From positions 1 to 44,510 of the forward strand of contig JANYHF010000056.1 of assembly GCA_025359185.1 (NCBI GenBank): 44,510 nt of DNA. The letters run 5' to 3'. A model generated the notes under the pieces. That model searched no databases and had not been told where the DNA came from. It was given only the letters and a program-made list of their open reading frames with translations. Made by a program: the position numbers and the translations under genes. The stretch comes from Hyphomicrobiaceae bacterium. Its GTDB lineage: Bacteria; Pseudomonadota; Alphaproteobacteria; Rhizobiales; Hyphomicrobiaceae. Positions 28,789 to 37,560 of the stretch are shown in pieces (position 1 is the stretch's first letter; every line of letters starts with the position of its first letter).

Positions 28789-28844
28789 GCCTTGGCACCG
28801 GAGTAAGGCAGGCCCCGGTCTAAAGGCCCGCCTTTCCCAAATCC

Positions 28845-29390
28845 TCAGGCAACCGCTCCCGGTTCCAACTCGTCGTTGGCGGCCGCAGCAGCCCATGCCA
28901 GTTTGCTCATCTCCTCGCCGCGCAGGTGCTCTTTGACGATCACCTGATCGGCATCGAACGCCTCGCGCAGCACGGGCACGGCCAAGTCGGGCCGGGCTTC
29001 CCCGCACATAAAGATGTCGAGCGCAGCATAGTTGGCCTCGGGCCAGCTATGGATGCTGATATGCGATTCACTCAAGACCGCCACACCACTGACGCCGCCA
29101 TTGGGCGTGAAGTGGTGCAGATGGATGTGCAGTAACGTCGCGCCGGCCACTTCGACACAACGCCGGAGCGTTTTTTCGATGTGAGCCAGATCATCAAGCC
29201 GCCGGGCCCCGAATAAGTCGACCAACAGGTGGGTCCCTGCGAACCGAACGCCGTCGCGTTCGATAAAGTAGTCCTTGCGATCATTGTGAAGCGCTACGTC
29301 TGCGCGTGATCCATGTTCTTCCTTTTGGGCGGTGCTTGAACCATTTTCCAAGTCCATCCCCAATTGGAAGAGGGCGTCATGGTGTGCCAT
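28845..29390 (-). CDS. speD: S-adenosylmethionine decarboxylase proenzyme
   Basis: A 181-aa pyruvoyl enzyme supplying decarboxylated SAM for spermidine synthesis. The self-cleavage site is LSESHISIHSWPE: cleavage between E108 and S109 makes the pyruvoyl from S109, and H114 and C129 (DIFMCG) are the usual processing and catalytic residues. FAGTHLLVDLFGARRLDD is the prokaryotic class 1b start. A roughly 45-residue polar N-terminal extension precedes it. ATG 29390 is chosen as the first reasonable start. It normally sits directly before speE, but here the RHH-RelE pair intervenes. Confidence 0.95.
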   Translation of the reverse strand: MAHHDALFQLGMDLENGSSTAQKEEHGSRADVALHNDRKDYFIERDGVRFAGTHLLVDLFGARRLDDLAHIEKTLRRCVEVAGATLLHIHLHHFTPNGGVSGVAVLSESHISIHSWPEANYAALDIFMCGEARPDLAVPVLREAFDADQVIVKEHLRGEEMSKLAWAAAAANDELEPGAVA

Positions 29391-29462
29391 ATGGCGACCT
29401 CCCCAACCAGTAGATGCGTGCGGAGACGACCCCCGCACGACGGGCCGTGCATATGGTCGTCT

Positions 29463-29478
29463 TTGATGTCAACATCAA
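29463..29478. promoter_or_regulatory. Palindrome upstream of speD
   Basis: TTGATGT (29463-29469) and ACATCAA (29472-29478) are perfect inverted arms around CA, 73 nt upstream of the speD start. It could be an operator for speD. It lies between the two divergent-end structures, and no other promoter element is clear. Confidence 0.35.
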
Positions 29479-29505
29479 GAAAAATCGCGGAACGCGGTCA
29501 AAATA

Positions 29506-29531
29506 AATCCGCGGCCGATTAACCGCGGATT
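29506..29531 (-). terminator. Rho-independent terminator of the AsmA-like gene
   Basis: AATCCGCGG (29506-29514) pairs perfectly with CCGCGGATT (29523-29531) across an 8-nt loop. On the minus strand it is followed by TATTTTG, a short U-rich tail. It lies just after the stop at 29554. Confidence 0.65.
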
Positions 29532-29553
29532 AAGGATCGATCCCAGCAGCGGG

Positions 29554-31737
29554 CTATTGCGCCGGTTGATCCGCAGGCGCCGCACCTTTGCCGAGCAGGC
29601 CGCCGAGGAGATCGCCGATGGCCTTGCCCTCTTTGCTGCCCGCCAATTTGCCAATGGCGTCCTGCACTTGCGAGCCGCCCTTGACGTTGCCCAAAGCCTT
29701 TTTGACGGTATCGAGCACGGCCTGAGGGTTCTTGGCGATGGCGGCCAGATCGACGCTGACATTGGGTTTGGCCCACGGGCCGGTGATCCGAACCGGAATG
29801 GCAATGCCCGTCAGCGGACCAGAGGCTTCCGCCGTTGCGCCCTGCCCCTCAAGCGTCGCCACTATCGTCGGCTGAGCTGTGTAATCGAGGGTCATTGCGG
29901 GCAGGCTGACTTTGCCTGCGCCCGTCAGTCTCAGCAGTGGACCCTGGAGTGCCAGATCGTCGTTGGCCGCGACCCCGTTGGTGACCGTGCAGGATGCCGT
30001 CAGCGAACTGAAATCGGTCTTGGCCGACGGCTCGTCCTGCCAACCGTTGAACTTGCCCTTTTGCAGGGAGCGGACAATCTTGGCAATGTCGGTGCCGACA
30101 ATGGCTCCGTCGGCCAGTTCGATCCGGCCTTGGCCCATCAGCGTATTGACGATGTCGCGCTGGTTGCGGCCCGTGCCTGTGAAGCCGAAGGTGATGTCGC
30201 CCCGGCCCGCGATATGCCCGAAGCTTGCGGCGTCCGTGAGGAAGGGCTGTGCCTGCACACCGCGCAACGAGAAGCTGGTTTCGATCTTGACGGCCTGTGC
30301 GGCATGCGCATCGACAACAAGCGTTCCGGCGCCCTTCCCGTCATAAAGCTGCATCTCGGAGAACCTTGTCCGTAAGACGCCGTCCTTGATCGTGGATGTG
30401 GCAGCGGTCCTGCCAAACTTGATGTTGTGGAATTTCAGTGAGCCGAGCGTCAGCGCGACGTCTCCGTCGACGCTGCGCAAGGCGGCGAGATCTATGGGAG
30501 TGGTGCTCCATCCGCCCCCGGGGTCAGCAGTTACGGGTGCCGGACTGCTGGCCTTGCTGCTGTCTTTGGCCGTTGCAGGTTCTGAAGGCACGGCTGCTGC
30601 CCCTGGTTTAACTGGTACGGGCGTTGCTTGTGCAGATGTCGTTGTCCCCAAAGCATCAAAATCGAGACGGTCGATTGCCAGCGTCGCGTGCAGCACCGGC
30701 TTGGACTTGCCTTGTTCCATTGACACACTGCCCTTGGCCGTTGCGCCGTTCAGGGTCGCAACCATATTCAGGGCTTTGAAGCCCCGGCCCTGCGTCGAAA
30801 CATCGGCCACGAAGGTTATGGGTCCGAGATCAGGCCCAGACGGCAGCGGATGGTGAAGCCACCGCAAGAGGTCGCGCGGCGCATCCGCCTTCACATCGAG
30901 CCTGCCACTCAGAGGCGATGGGTCGAGTGGCGCAAATCGGCCCTTGAGAGCCATCTCAAGAAGTCGGCCTTTTGCTGAAAAAGCTATCTTGGCTGGCTCG
31001 CTGGCCACGAGGTTGCTGGCGGGCTCGGCCACCATGTTGACCGCGAGCGCCTCGCCGGACCAGGTCACAGTGCCGTCAGTGACCACCGGCCCGGCGAGGT
31101 TCTCCAGCCGCACTTTGAGAGAAACTGCGGTAAGGTCTTCCTTGAGGCCCGAGCGGTCATCGATCAGCCGGATCGTTCCGCCGGTGATGCTGATGTCCGG
31201 CAATTCCAAACCGTCGAGACCTGCAACGGACGCCTTTGTCACTTCCGGCGAGGCGGCCGGAGCCGGCAGAGTGCTATCGGGTGCCGCTGCGTCATTGGTC
31301 TGTCCGCCGCGCAAAACCGGAACTGGCGCCGATGCAGCTGGCGCAGTCTCCGTCGCAAAATCCCAGCTACGGCGGCCATCCTTGTCTGTGCGCAGAACAA
31401 CGATGGGCTGATCGAGGACGAATTTGTCGATGCGCAGCTTGTGCTGCAACAGCGGCCAGAACGGCATCTTCAATGCCAAAGATCGCATACTGATCAGCGC
31501 TTCGCCGGACATGCCCGGCGGAGAAGACAGGCTGACGTCGTGAAGTTCGACGGCGAAGTCGGGATAGAAGGTGAGCGAAACTGGCCCCGCAACGATGAGC
31601 GACCGCCCGGTATGCGTCCTGACAAGTGAGACCAGCTCATCGCGGACAAAGTCGGTCGGGAGGGCAACGTAAACAAACGCCCCGGCGCCAGCCAGCAAAG
31701 CCAGCAGCGCCAACAGGCCATAGGAGACAAATCGCAT
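29554..31737 (-). CDS. AsmA-family protein
   Basis: A 727-aa envelope protein with one N-terminal membrane helix (FVSYGLLALLALLAGAGAFVYVAL) and a large periplasmic part. The N-terminal AsmA domain (VRTHTGRSLIVAGPVSLTFYPDFAVELHDVSLSSP) and the C-terminal DUF3971/AsmA_2-like part (KIVRSLQKGKFNGW, TDFSSLTASCTVTNGVAANDDLALQGPLLRLTGAGKVSLP) are typical. Family proteins are bridge-like lipid-transfer proteins between inner and outer membranes. A Pro/Ala-rich linker lies at about 375-415. The start is taken at ATG 31737; a TTG at 31752 is possible. Single gene with its own terminator. Confidence 0.92.
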   Translation of the reverse strand: MRFVSYGLLALLALLAGAGAFVYVALPTDFVRDELVSLVRTHTGRSLIVAGPVSLTFYPDFAVELHDVSLSSPPGMSGEALISMRSLALKMPFWPLLQHKLRIDKFVLDQPIVVLRTDKDGRRSWDFATETAPAASAPVPVLRGGQTNDAAAPDSTLPAPAASPEVTKASVAGLDGLELPDISITGGTIRLIDDRSGLKEDLTAVSLKVRLENLAGPVVTDGTVTWSGEALAVNMVAEPASNLVASEPAKIAFSAKGRLLEMALKGRFAPLDPSPLSGRLDVKADAPRDLLRWLHHPLPSGPDLGPITFVADVSTQGRGFKALNMVATLNGATAKGSVSMEQGKSKPVLHATLAIDRLDFDALGTTTSAQATPVPVKPGAAAVPSEPATAKDSSKASSPAPVTADPGGGWSTTPIDLAALRSVDGDVALTLGSLKFHNIKFGRTAATSTIKDGVLRTRFSEMQLYDGKGAGTLVVDAHAAQAVKIETSFSLRGVQAQPFLTDAASFGHIAGRGDITFGFTGTGRNQRDIVNTLMGQGRIELADGAIVGTDIAKIVRSLQKGKFNGWQDEPSAKTDFSSLTASCTVTNGVAANDDLALQGPLLRLTGAGKVSLPAMTLDYTAQPTIVATLEGQGATAEASGPLTGIAIPVRITGPWAKPNVSVDLAAIAKNPQAVLDTVKKALGNVKGGSQVQDAIGKLAGSKEGKAIGDLLGGLLGKGAAPADQPAQ

Positions 31738-31879
31738 CTGGCAGCCCCGCAACCCTCGCGTCCTGTCCCGTCACGATGGCGGGCAAAGGTCAGGCACGAA
31801 TCAGCGCGCCGAGCATAGAACAAAGGCCGCCGGTCCGCTCTAGGATGATGCAGATGCAAGGTCATTTTGTGTCGGCTGG

Positions 31880-33028
31880 TCAGTACGAGCGCGGCCGCTT
31901 GCGGAATTCTTGCTCTATACGGGTAAATATGCTGCGGCCCCAGCGGACAAGTTTGATCCCTCCGATGCGCATCAGCCGCCGGATGTTGCGCAAACGCGCC
32001 ATCAGCGGCGTGCGACGGGCTTCGTACCAGATGAAGACGAAAATCGCAGCCAGCATGGGCAGCAGGTAGTAGAGTACGCGGAAGACGACTAGGCTCGCCA
32101 CCATCCGCTCTAGCGGGATGTTGGGGACCGCCAACAGCATGATGCTTTCGAATACGCCCGCGCCTCCCGGCACATGGCTCAACAGGCCGAGCGTGATAGC
32201 GGCGGCGAACAGGCCGACGAAAATCGGGTAGCCGGTGCCAGGATCAGCGGGCAAAAGCATGTAGAGGGCCGTCGAGGCAAACACCATATCGCCAACGCCA
32301 CAGGCCAACTGGGCGAGAGTCGAGACCGGTCCGGGCAATGAAATCTCATAGCCGGACCAAATGATGGCCTTGCGGCCCGAACTTACCCAGCCGATGTAAG
32401 CGCCCAATGCGCCAATGATCAATGTTCCCAAGACGAGGTTGGCCCAGCCAGGCAGGCCGTCGACGACCGTCGCCATTTGCGGTGCCAGAAGCAGGCAAAA
32501 GCCAAGCACCAGCGCGGCACTCAATGCGAAGGTCATGCCCGACATGATGGTGATCACGGCAACGTCGGGGGCTGTGACGCCCGCGGGGCTGTAAACTCGG
32601 TACCGGACCGAGCCAGCCGTCAACAGCACAAAGCCAAGGGTATTGGCCAAGGCAAACGAGACGAAACCGCCAACAGCAACCGCCAGGAGCGACAAACGCT
32701 TTCCAAGGTGATGCAGGGCCATGAGGTCATAGCCGATCAGGCAGACATAGCTCGCCGCAACCAGTCCAAGGGCCGCTAGAACGCTCACCATGCTGGTGGC
32801 GCTCAGGGCCTCATAAACATTCGCGAGTTTGACCTTTTGCAGAACATGCAACAGCACCCACACTGCCGCGACCATGACCGCCAGGCCGAGGACCGGGCTG
32901 AGCAGCCCAGCGATCCGGCGCCAGCGCTTCAGGTTGCGGCGCAGCGGCGTAGTGCCTTTAACGCCATACGGAACGAACAGGCCATCGATGCCATCCGAGC
33001 TCTGGTCGTTGTCCGGATGTTGAAACAT
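31880..33028 (-). CDS. UPF0104/lysylphosphatidylglycerol-synthase-type membrane protein
   Basis: A 382-aa integral membrane protein with about eight helices after a cytosolic N-terminal segment. SHVPGGAGVFES is the signature of the MprF N-terminal flippase-like family (UPF0104). FVSFALANTLGFVLLTAGSVRYRVY is another conserved stretch. The C-terminal soluble aminoacyl-transferase domain of MprF is absent, so it would not modify lipids itself. Roles in lipid or glycolipid flipping are inferred for relatives. ATG 33028 (MFQHPDNDQ) is preferred to an upstream GTG at 33049. It lies about 140 nt from the AsmA gene on the same strand and may share an operon. Confidence 0.9.
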   Translation of the reverse strand: MFQHPDNDQSSDGIDGLFVPYGVKGTTPLRRNLKRWRRIAGLLSPVLGLAVMVAAVWVLLHVLQKVKLANVYEALSATSMVSVLAALGLVAASYVCLIGYDLMALHHLGKRLSLLAVAVGGFVSFALANTLGFVLLTAGSVRYRVYSPAGVTAPDVAVITIMSGMTFALSAALVLGFCLLLAPQMATVVDGLPGWANLVLGTLIIGALGAYIGWVSSGRKAIIWSGYEISLPGPVSTLAQLACGVGDMVFASTALYMLLPADPGTGYPIFVGLFAAAITLGLLSHVPGGAGVFESIMLLAVPNIPLERMVASLVVFRVLYYLLPMLAAIFVFIWYEARRTPLMARLRNIRRLMRIGGIKLVRWGRSIFTRIEQEFRKRPRSY

Positions 33029-33419
33029 AATCGGCGGAGACCTGATCACTCGGGTTTTAAGCGGCTACCCCGCCACCAAAGGCTGCACGTAACCCCATGA
33101 CAGCGAACGCGCACTTCAGTTTAGCGCACCATAGCGCCGCAAAGCATCCCAGTACCGGTATCGCTGCCCTTTGACGCATATAGTGGGCGGCCGGGGATTC
33201 GCAACACTCCCGGCACCACTGTGGCCGAGCCTGTTGTAACATGGTGCTGATTTGCACCAGGTGTGCCGGCGTGCTGCGCACCTGGTGATACGAACCCGTT
33301 GCAACATAAGTCATTGTCTAACTTGACTTAGCTAGCGTAAATACATCCTGGTACGACACGACACGACACGACGGGACGCAAAGCGAAGGCAAGAGTGGCT
33401 CGCGTAGGGAGCGCTGATC
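33029..33419. other. Structured intergenic region upstream of the L,D-transpeptidase gene
   Basis: No gene is seen in these 391 nt. GTTGTAACAT (33233-33242) and GTTGCAACAT (33298-33307) form a near-identical direct repeat. Between them CACCAGGTG (33255-33263) and CACCTGGTG (33279-33287) form a perfect inverted repeat. TTGTCT (33314-33319), an 18-nt spacer and TAAATA (33338-33343) are a weak promoter candidate. Four tandem ACGAC units occupy 33353-33372. The arrangement suggests regulator sites before the downstream gene. Confidence 0.45.
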
Positions 33420-34721
33420 GTGAAGGCACAGGCGAAGAACGCGGCAGGCGTGTACAAGTCGATGTGCGGTTACATCGCGGCGTGTGTTGTGTTTTTGTCG
33501 TTCACGCTTGTGTGTGGCGGGCCGGCCGTGTCTGCAGCGATGCCACTGCCTGACAATGCGGGCCAGCCCGTCCTCGCCGATGAAGCTTCCCTTCCGATTG
33601 ATCCGGCTAAATCCGGCTTGAGATCTTTGGACGCTCGGTTAGCCAAAGTGGGCCTCGCCCGGGGTCAGCCGGTGGTGCTCCGCGTTTTCAAGGAAGACTC
33701 CGAGCTTGAGCTCTGGATGCAAAGCGACGGGCGGTTTAAGCATTTTGCCACTTATAAGATCTGCCGTTGGCGTGGTGTGCTCGGTCCGAAACTGACGGAA
33801 GGTGACCGCCAGAGCCCGGAAGGGTTCTATTCCTTCAGCCAGGATCAGCTCCGATGGCAGGGTCACTGGTTCCGGGCGTTCAGCCTCAACTATCCCAATG
33901 CGCTGGATCGGGCGCTGGGCCGCACGGGCTCGGGTATCCTGATCCATGGGGCCTGTTCGTCCATCGGCTGCTACGCCATGACAGACCCGGTGATCGATGA
34001 AATGTTCGATCTGATCGTCGCGGCGTTCGCCGCCGGTCAGCAGCGCGTGCAGGTGCATATTTATCCGTTCCATATGACACTTGCTAATTTGGCACGCCAC
34101 GAAAAGAGCGAGTGGACACCGTTTTGGCAGGATCTCAAGCCGGCATCGGATCTGTTCATCACGACGCGGATTTTGCCGCAAGTCAGTATGTGTGAGGGCA
34201 GATATGTGGTGCGCCCAGGCCATCCCGGTCAGACGGCAGATGATCGTATAACGGATGGGTGCGCAGATACGGCGCGAGCAGACAGCCTAGACTTTTTGAC
34301 CAGCCAGCTCGATGGACGCCGCATCACGATGCTGTCGCCGGTCCAGGTGCGTACGCTGAAACGGCCCTCCGAGCGCGTCCAGCTCTATGCCAAACTCCTG
34401 AGCGAGGGAAAGATCCCGAAGCCTCAGGCGCTGCCGTCGCAGCCGTCGAGCTATGGGCCAAGCCCTGACGTAACGGGCGGCAATCCCGCTGCGCCGGTTG
34501 TGGAGGCGCTGGTTGCCTTGCCGGAAAGGGAGCGCGCGGCGCTGCTGGGAGTGCGCAAACCTAGACCCGCCGCTGGCATTGCCAGCGTTGGCGAGGGCGG
34601 CAGCGGTGATAGCGGCTTCAGTTGCAGCGCAGCGCTCGCAGCGTGCCGTCACTTCATGGCGATGCACGCCAAGGGACCGGTTGCGGTTCGGGCCAGCAAA
34701 ACCAAGCTCGCCAAGAAGTAG
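33420..34721 (+). CDS. YkuD-type L,D-transpeptidase family protein
   Basis: A 433-aa exported protein. The hydrophobic N-terminal segment (GYIAACVVFLSFTLVCGGPAVSA, 17-39) acts as signal or anchor. The YkuD catalytic region is GILIHGACSSIGCYAMTD with H176 and C184, the His-x-x-x-x-x-x-Gly-Cys pattern. This close relative of murein L,D-transpeptidases (YafK/ErfK group) cross-links or edits peptidoglycan peptides, or attaches proteins. The C-terminal 170 residues are Pro/Ala-rich and unmatched by eye, with a Cys pair in FSCSAALAACRHF. The start is GTG at 33420. It is preceded by a structured 391-nt spacer and stands alone. Confidence 0.9.
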   Translation: MKAQAKNAAGVYKSMCGYIAACVVFLSFTLVCGGPAVSAAMPLPDNAGQPVLADEASLPIDPAKSGLRSLDARLAKVGLARGQPVVLRVFKEDSELELWMQSDGRFKHFATYKICRWRGVLGPKLTEGDRQSPEGFYSFSQDQLRWQGHWFRAFSLNYPNALDRALGRTGSGILIHGACSSIGCYAMTDPVIDEMFDLIVAAFAAGQQRVQVHIYPFHMTLANLARHEKSEWTPFWQDLKPASDLFITTRILPQVSMCEGRYVVRPGHPGQTADDRITDGCADTARADSLDFLTSQLDGRRITMLSPVQVRTLKRPSERVQLYAKLLSEGKIPKPQALPSQPSSYGPSPDVTGGNPAAPVVEALVALPERERAALLGVRKPRPAAGIASVGEGGSGDSGFSCSAALAACRHFMAMHAKGPVAVRASKTKLAKK

Positions 34722-34777
34722 CTCTTGGGCTGCTTATAGCCGCCACCTATGAGCCGATTTCGTCCATCAATTTGACC

Positions 34778-34832
34778 CCGGCCCCGCGCTAACGGCATCG
34801 TGCGCTACGCAGACGCCAAAGATCGGGGCCGG
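34778..34832 (+). promoter_or_regulatory. Leader hairpin masking the fdsG ribosome site
   Basis: CCGGCCCC (34778-34785) pairs perfectly with GGGGCCGG (34825-34832), which is the purine-rich stretch directly before the fdsG ATG at 34834. If formed in the mRNA, the 8-bp all-GC stem would hide the ribosome-binding site. No known riboswitch is recognised in the 39-nt loop. Confidence 0.4.
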
Positions 34833-34833
34833 A

Positions 34834-35295
34834 ATGCAGGATCACGTTCAATCGATCTGTGCCAAGCACAGCAACCAGCCCGGCGCCCTGCTCGAAATTC
34901 TGCACGACGTCCAAGAGGCGCAAGGCTACGTTCCCGAAACGTCACTGCCGATGATCGCAGAGGCCTTGAACCTGTCGCGCGCCGAAGTCTACGGCGTGTT
35001 CACGTTCTACCATGATTTTCGCAAGGCACCGGCCGGGCGGCATGTCCTCAAGCTGTGCGCAGCCGAGGCCTGCCAGTCGATGGGTTCCGAGCGTTTGGCT
35101 GCAAGCCTTGCCAAGGCGCTCGGCATCGAGATCGGCGGCACGACGAAGAACGGTGCGGTGACGGTTGAGTCCGTCTACTGCCTTGGCAATTGCGCCCTGG
35201 CGCCCGCCGCAATGCTGGATGGCAAACTGATCGGCCGGGCCGATGAGAGCAAGCTGGGGCGCGTGCTCGCAGCCGGCAAAGCAGGGGGCGCATGA
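34834..35295 (+). CDS. fdsG: NAD-dependent formate dehydrogenase gamma subunit FdsG
   Basis: A 153-aa NuoE-like subunit with one 2Fe-2S cluster, bound by C75 and C80 (CAAEAC) and C116 and C120 (CLGNC), in the thioredoxin-like fold. It forms the diaphorase module with FdsB in soluble formate dehydrogenase. YVPETSLPMIAEALNLSRAEVYGVFTFYHDF is the usual N-terminal helical region. The stop overlaps the fdsB start by 4 nt (ATGA). The start is ATG 34834; the leader hairpin runs up to its ribosome site. Confidence 0.96.
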   Translation: MQDHVQSICAKHSNQPGALLEILHDVQEAQGYVPETSLPMIAEALNLSRAEVYGVFTFYHDFRKAPAGRHVLKLCAAEACQSMGSERLAASLAKALGIEIGGTTKNGAVTVESVYCLGNCALAPAAMLDGKLIGRADESKLGRVLAAGKAGGA

Positions 35296-36845
35296 TGCCG
35301 GATATATATGTTCCCTGTGATGCTGCGGCTTTGTCCGTTGGTGCCGATGACGTGGCCGAGGCCATCGTCAAGGAAGCCACCAGGCGTGGCACAAACGTGC
35401 GCGTGATCCGCAATGGCAGCCGCGGCATGTTCTGGCTGGAGCCTCTGGTGGAAGTTGCGACCGAAAAGGGCCGCGTCGCCTATGGCCCGGTGACCGTCGC
35501 AGACGTCGAACCGATGTTTGATGCCTGGCTTGCTGGCACGTCGCATCCACTACTGTTGGGGCCTACGGACGAAATCTTGTTCCTGAAATCGCAGGAGCGG
35601 CTGACATTCGCGCGCTGCGGCATCATCGATCCGCTCGATCTGACGGCTTATCAGGCCCATGGCGGGCTGGCTGGCCTGAAGCGCGCTGCCACCATGCAGC
35701 CTGCCGAAATTGTCGCCGAAGTTATGGACTCGGGTCTGCGCGGCCGTGGCGGTGCGGGCTTTCCGGCTGCCATCAAGTGGAAGACGGTTGGCGAGCTGGC
35801 ATCCGATCAGAAATATATCTGCTGTAACGCTGACGAAGGCGACAGCGGAACCTACGCCGACCGTATGCTGATGGAGGGCGATCCGTTCACGCTGATCGAG
35901 GGCATGGTGATTGCGGCTCTCGCCACGGGGGCAACGGAAGGCTACGTGTACATCCGTTCAGAGTATCCACATGCCATTGCGACGATGAATGCGGCTGTGG
36001 CTATTTGGGAGAAGGCCGGACTGCTGGGCCGCGACGTGGCGGGTTCCGGAAAAGCCTTCAAGCTGATCATCCGGCGCGGCGCGGGCGCGTATATCTGCGG
36101 CGAAGAATCCTCGATGCTGGAGAGCCTCGAAGGCAAGCGCGGCGTGGTACGGGCCAAGCCGCCGATTCCGGCGATCTCCGGCCTCAACGGCAAGCCGACC
36201 GTCGTCAACAACGTGCTGACGCTTGGCTCGGTGCCAATCATCCTCGCCAAGGGCGGCGCGTATTACAAGAATTTCGGCATGGGCCGGTCGCGCGGCACGC
36301 TGGCGTTCCAGTTGGCGGGCAACGTCAAGCAGGGTGGTCTGGTCGAGAAGGCGTTCGGCGTGACGTTGCGCGAGCTGGTCGAAAGCTATGGCGGCGGAAC
36401 GGCGTCGGGCCGTTCGATCCGCGCCATCCAGGTCGGCGGGCCGCTCGGGTCCTACTTGCCCGTCTCGCAACTCGATCTGCCGATGGATTACGAGGCCCTG
36501 GCGGCAGCCGGAGCCATGGTCGGCCATGGCGGCATCGTGGTGTTCGACGACAGCGTGGACATGGCCAAGCAAGCGCGCTTCGCCTTCGATTTCTGCGCCA
36601 TCGAGTCTTGCGGAAAATGCACGCCCTGCCGCATCGGCGCCGTGCGCGGCCGCGAAACCGTCGACAAGATCATCGCCGGCAAGGACGTGGCGACGAATTT
36701 GGCTCTGGTCGCCGACCTGTGCGAAACCATGACCGACGGCTCGCTCTGCGCCATGGGCGGCCTGACGCCAATGCCCGTGCAAAGCGCGATTAAGCACTGG
36801 CCTGAGGATTTTAGGGGTGCGCCAAAGCGGATCGCCGCGGAGTAA
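35292..36845 (+). CDS. fdsB: NAD-dependent formate dehydrogenase beta subunit FdsB
   Basis: A 517-aa NuoF-like diaphorase subunit. The N-terminal thioredoxin-like domain (about 1-95) is fused to the flavin domain, as in FdsB. The NAD/FMN loops are GRGGAGFP (151-158) and CNADEGDSGTYADR (178-191). The 4Fe-4S cluster is at C440, C443, C446 and C486 (ESCGKCTPCRIG, SLCAMGG). Electrons from formate oxidised in FdsA reach NAD+ here through FMN. In most fds operons fdsA follows at once; here 1.75 kb of other genes intervene. Confidence 0.97.
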   Translation: MMPDIYVPCDAAALSVGADDVAEAIVKEATRRGTNVRVIRNGSRGMFWLEPLVEVATEKGRVAYGPVTVADVEPMFDAWLAGTSHPLLLGPTDEILFLKSQERLTFARCGIIDPLDLTAYQAHGGLAGLKRAATMQPAEIVAEVMDSGLRGRGGAGFPAAIKWKTVGELASDQKYICCNADEGDSGTYADRMLMEGDPFTLIEGMVIAALATGATEGYVYIRSEYPHAIATMNAAVAIWEKAGLLGRDVAGSGKAFKLIIRRGAGAYICGEESSMLESLEGKRGVVRAKPPIPAISGLNGKPTVVNNVLTLGSVPIILAKGGAYYKNFGMGRSRGTLAFQLAGNVKQGGLVEKAFGVTLRELVESYGGGTASGRSIRAIQVGGPLGSYLPVSQLDLPMDYEALAAAGAMVGHGGIVVFDDSVDMAKQARFAFDFCAIESCGKCTPCRIGAVRGRETVDKIIAGKDVATNLALVADLCETMTDGSLCAMGGLTPMPVQSAIKHWPEDFRGAPKRIAAE

Positions 36846-36926
36846 GTCGGCTAGCTTGAATTTCCGCTTTGGGCCCAGGAGCGACAATTGTCGGTCAATG
36901 ACGATCAGTGGCGGCGTGCGATCCTG

Positions 36927-37424
36927 TCAGCGCTTCCGCCAATCATTCGTGTCGTGGTCCGGATGTTGGCGGTTGGATTTTGCGATTTTGGCGTAGCGTT
37001 CTGGCGTGTCGCCCACTCCATTATCGCCTTCGCCGGTCAACGTGCAGGGCAAATCGAAAACCTGCTTGAGCCAAGGCTCCATGGCTTCACGGCGATATTG
37101 AAATTCTGGCATCAAATCGGAGTGACGGTCAAAAGAACCAATGGCGACTTCAACCCGCGGGCGTGACCGGGCTTCATACGTCAGCGGCGTTCCGCAATCG
37201 CAGCAAAAGCCGCGCTCAGCGTCGTCTGAACTCTGGAAATGCGCCAATTTTCCCCGCGTCACCTTGAAGTTGTCGCGAGGCGAACCGGCAAACGCGCCGA
37301 AGAAACTGCCGAACTGTTTCTGGCACATGCGGCAATGGCAGATGCAAGAGTTGTCGGGGCGGACGCTTAATTCATAGCGCACCGCACCGCACTGGCAGCC
37401 GCCGCTCCAAGTTCGCTCGCTCAT
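36927..37424 (-). CDS. GFA-family (glutathione-dependent formaldehyde-activating enzyme-like) protein
   Basis: A 165-aa zinc protein of the GFA/CENP-V fold. Cysteines fall in the standard sets: SGGCQCGAVRYE (C10, C12), CICHCRMCQK (C27-C34) and FCCDCGTPL (C74-C77). Authentic Gfa spontaneously adducts formaldehyde to glutathione, but most paralogues have unknown substrates, so a link to formate metabolism through the neighbours is only suggestive. It is transcribed against fdsB and fdsA. Its ATG overlaps the stop of a short remnant frame (37421-37534). Confidence 0.9.
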   Translation of the reverse strand: MSERTWSGGCQCGAVRYELSVRPDNSCICHCRMCQKQFGSFFGAFAGSPRDNFKVTRGKLAHFQSSDDAERGFCCDCGTPLTYEARSRPRVEVAIGSFDRHSDLMPEFQYRREAMEPWLKQVFDLPCTLTGEGDNGVGDTPERYAKIAKSNRQHPDHDTNDWRKR

Positions 37425-37534
37425 GCTATAACTCCTTCGCTGAGAAGCTTGGCATAGTCACTTTTGGACAGACCCAGAAGATGATCAATACCGTCTCTGT
37501 GTCTGCACCGCGAAGTGATTTCGCGGAACAGCAT
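37421..37534 (-). pseudogene. Possible 3' remnant of a CaiB/BaiF-type CoA-transferase gene
   Basis: A short frame ends DGIDHLLGLSKSDYAKLLSEGVIA and stops in an ATGA overlap with the GFA gene. The ending resembles the C terminus of CaiB/BaiF CoA-transferases (ELLGLSxxExAxLxxxGVI). Upstream it is cut off by the vapC remnant and has stops. The frame is only 37 residues, so the assignment is tentative. It may simply be a leader peptide. Confidence 0.35.
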
Positions 37535-37560
37535 CCGAAGCGGGCATCTCAGAACTTAGA

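Noticed and set aside
33353-33372. Four tandem ACGAC units as a CRISPR or satellite start
   Set aside because: Units are 5 bp with no spacers; a simple short tandem repeat. No CRISPR array or cas gene is present in the window.
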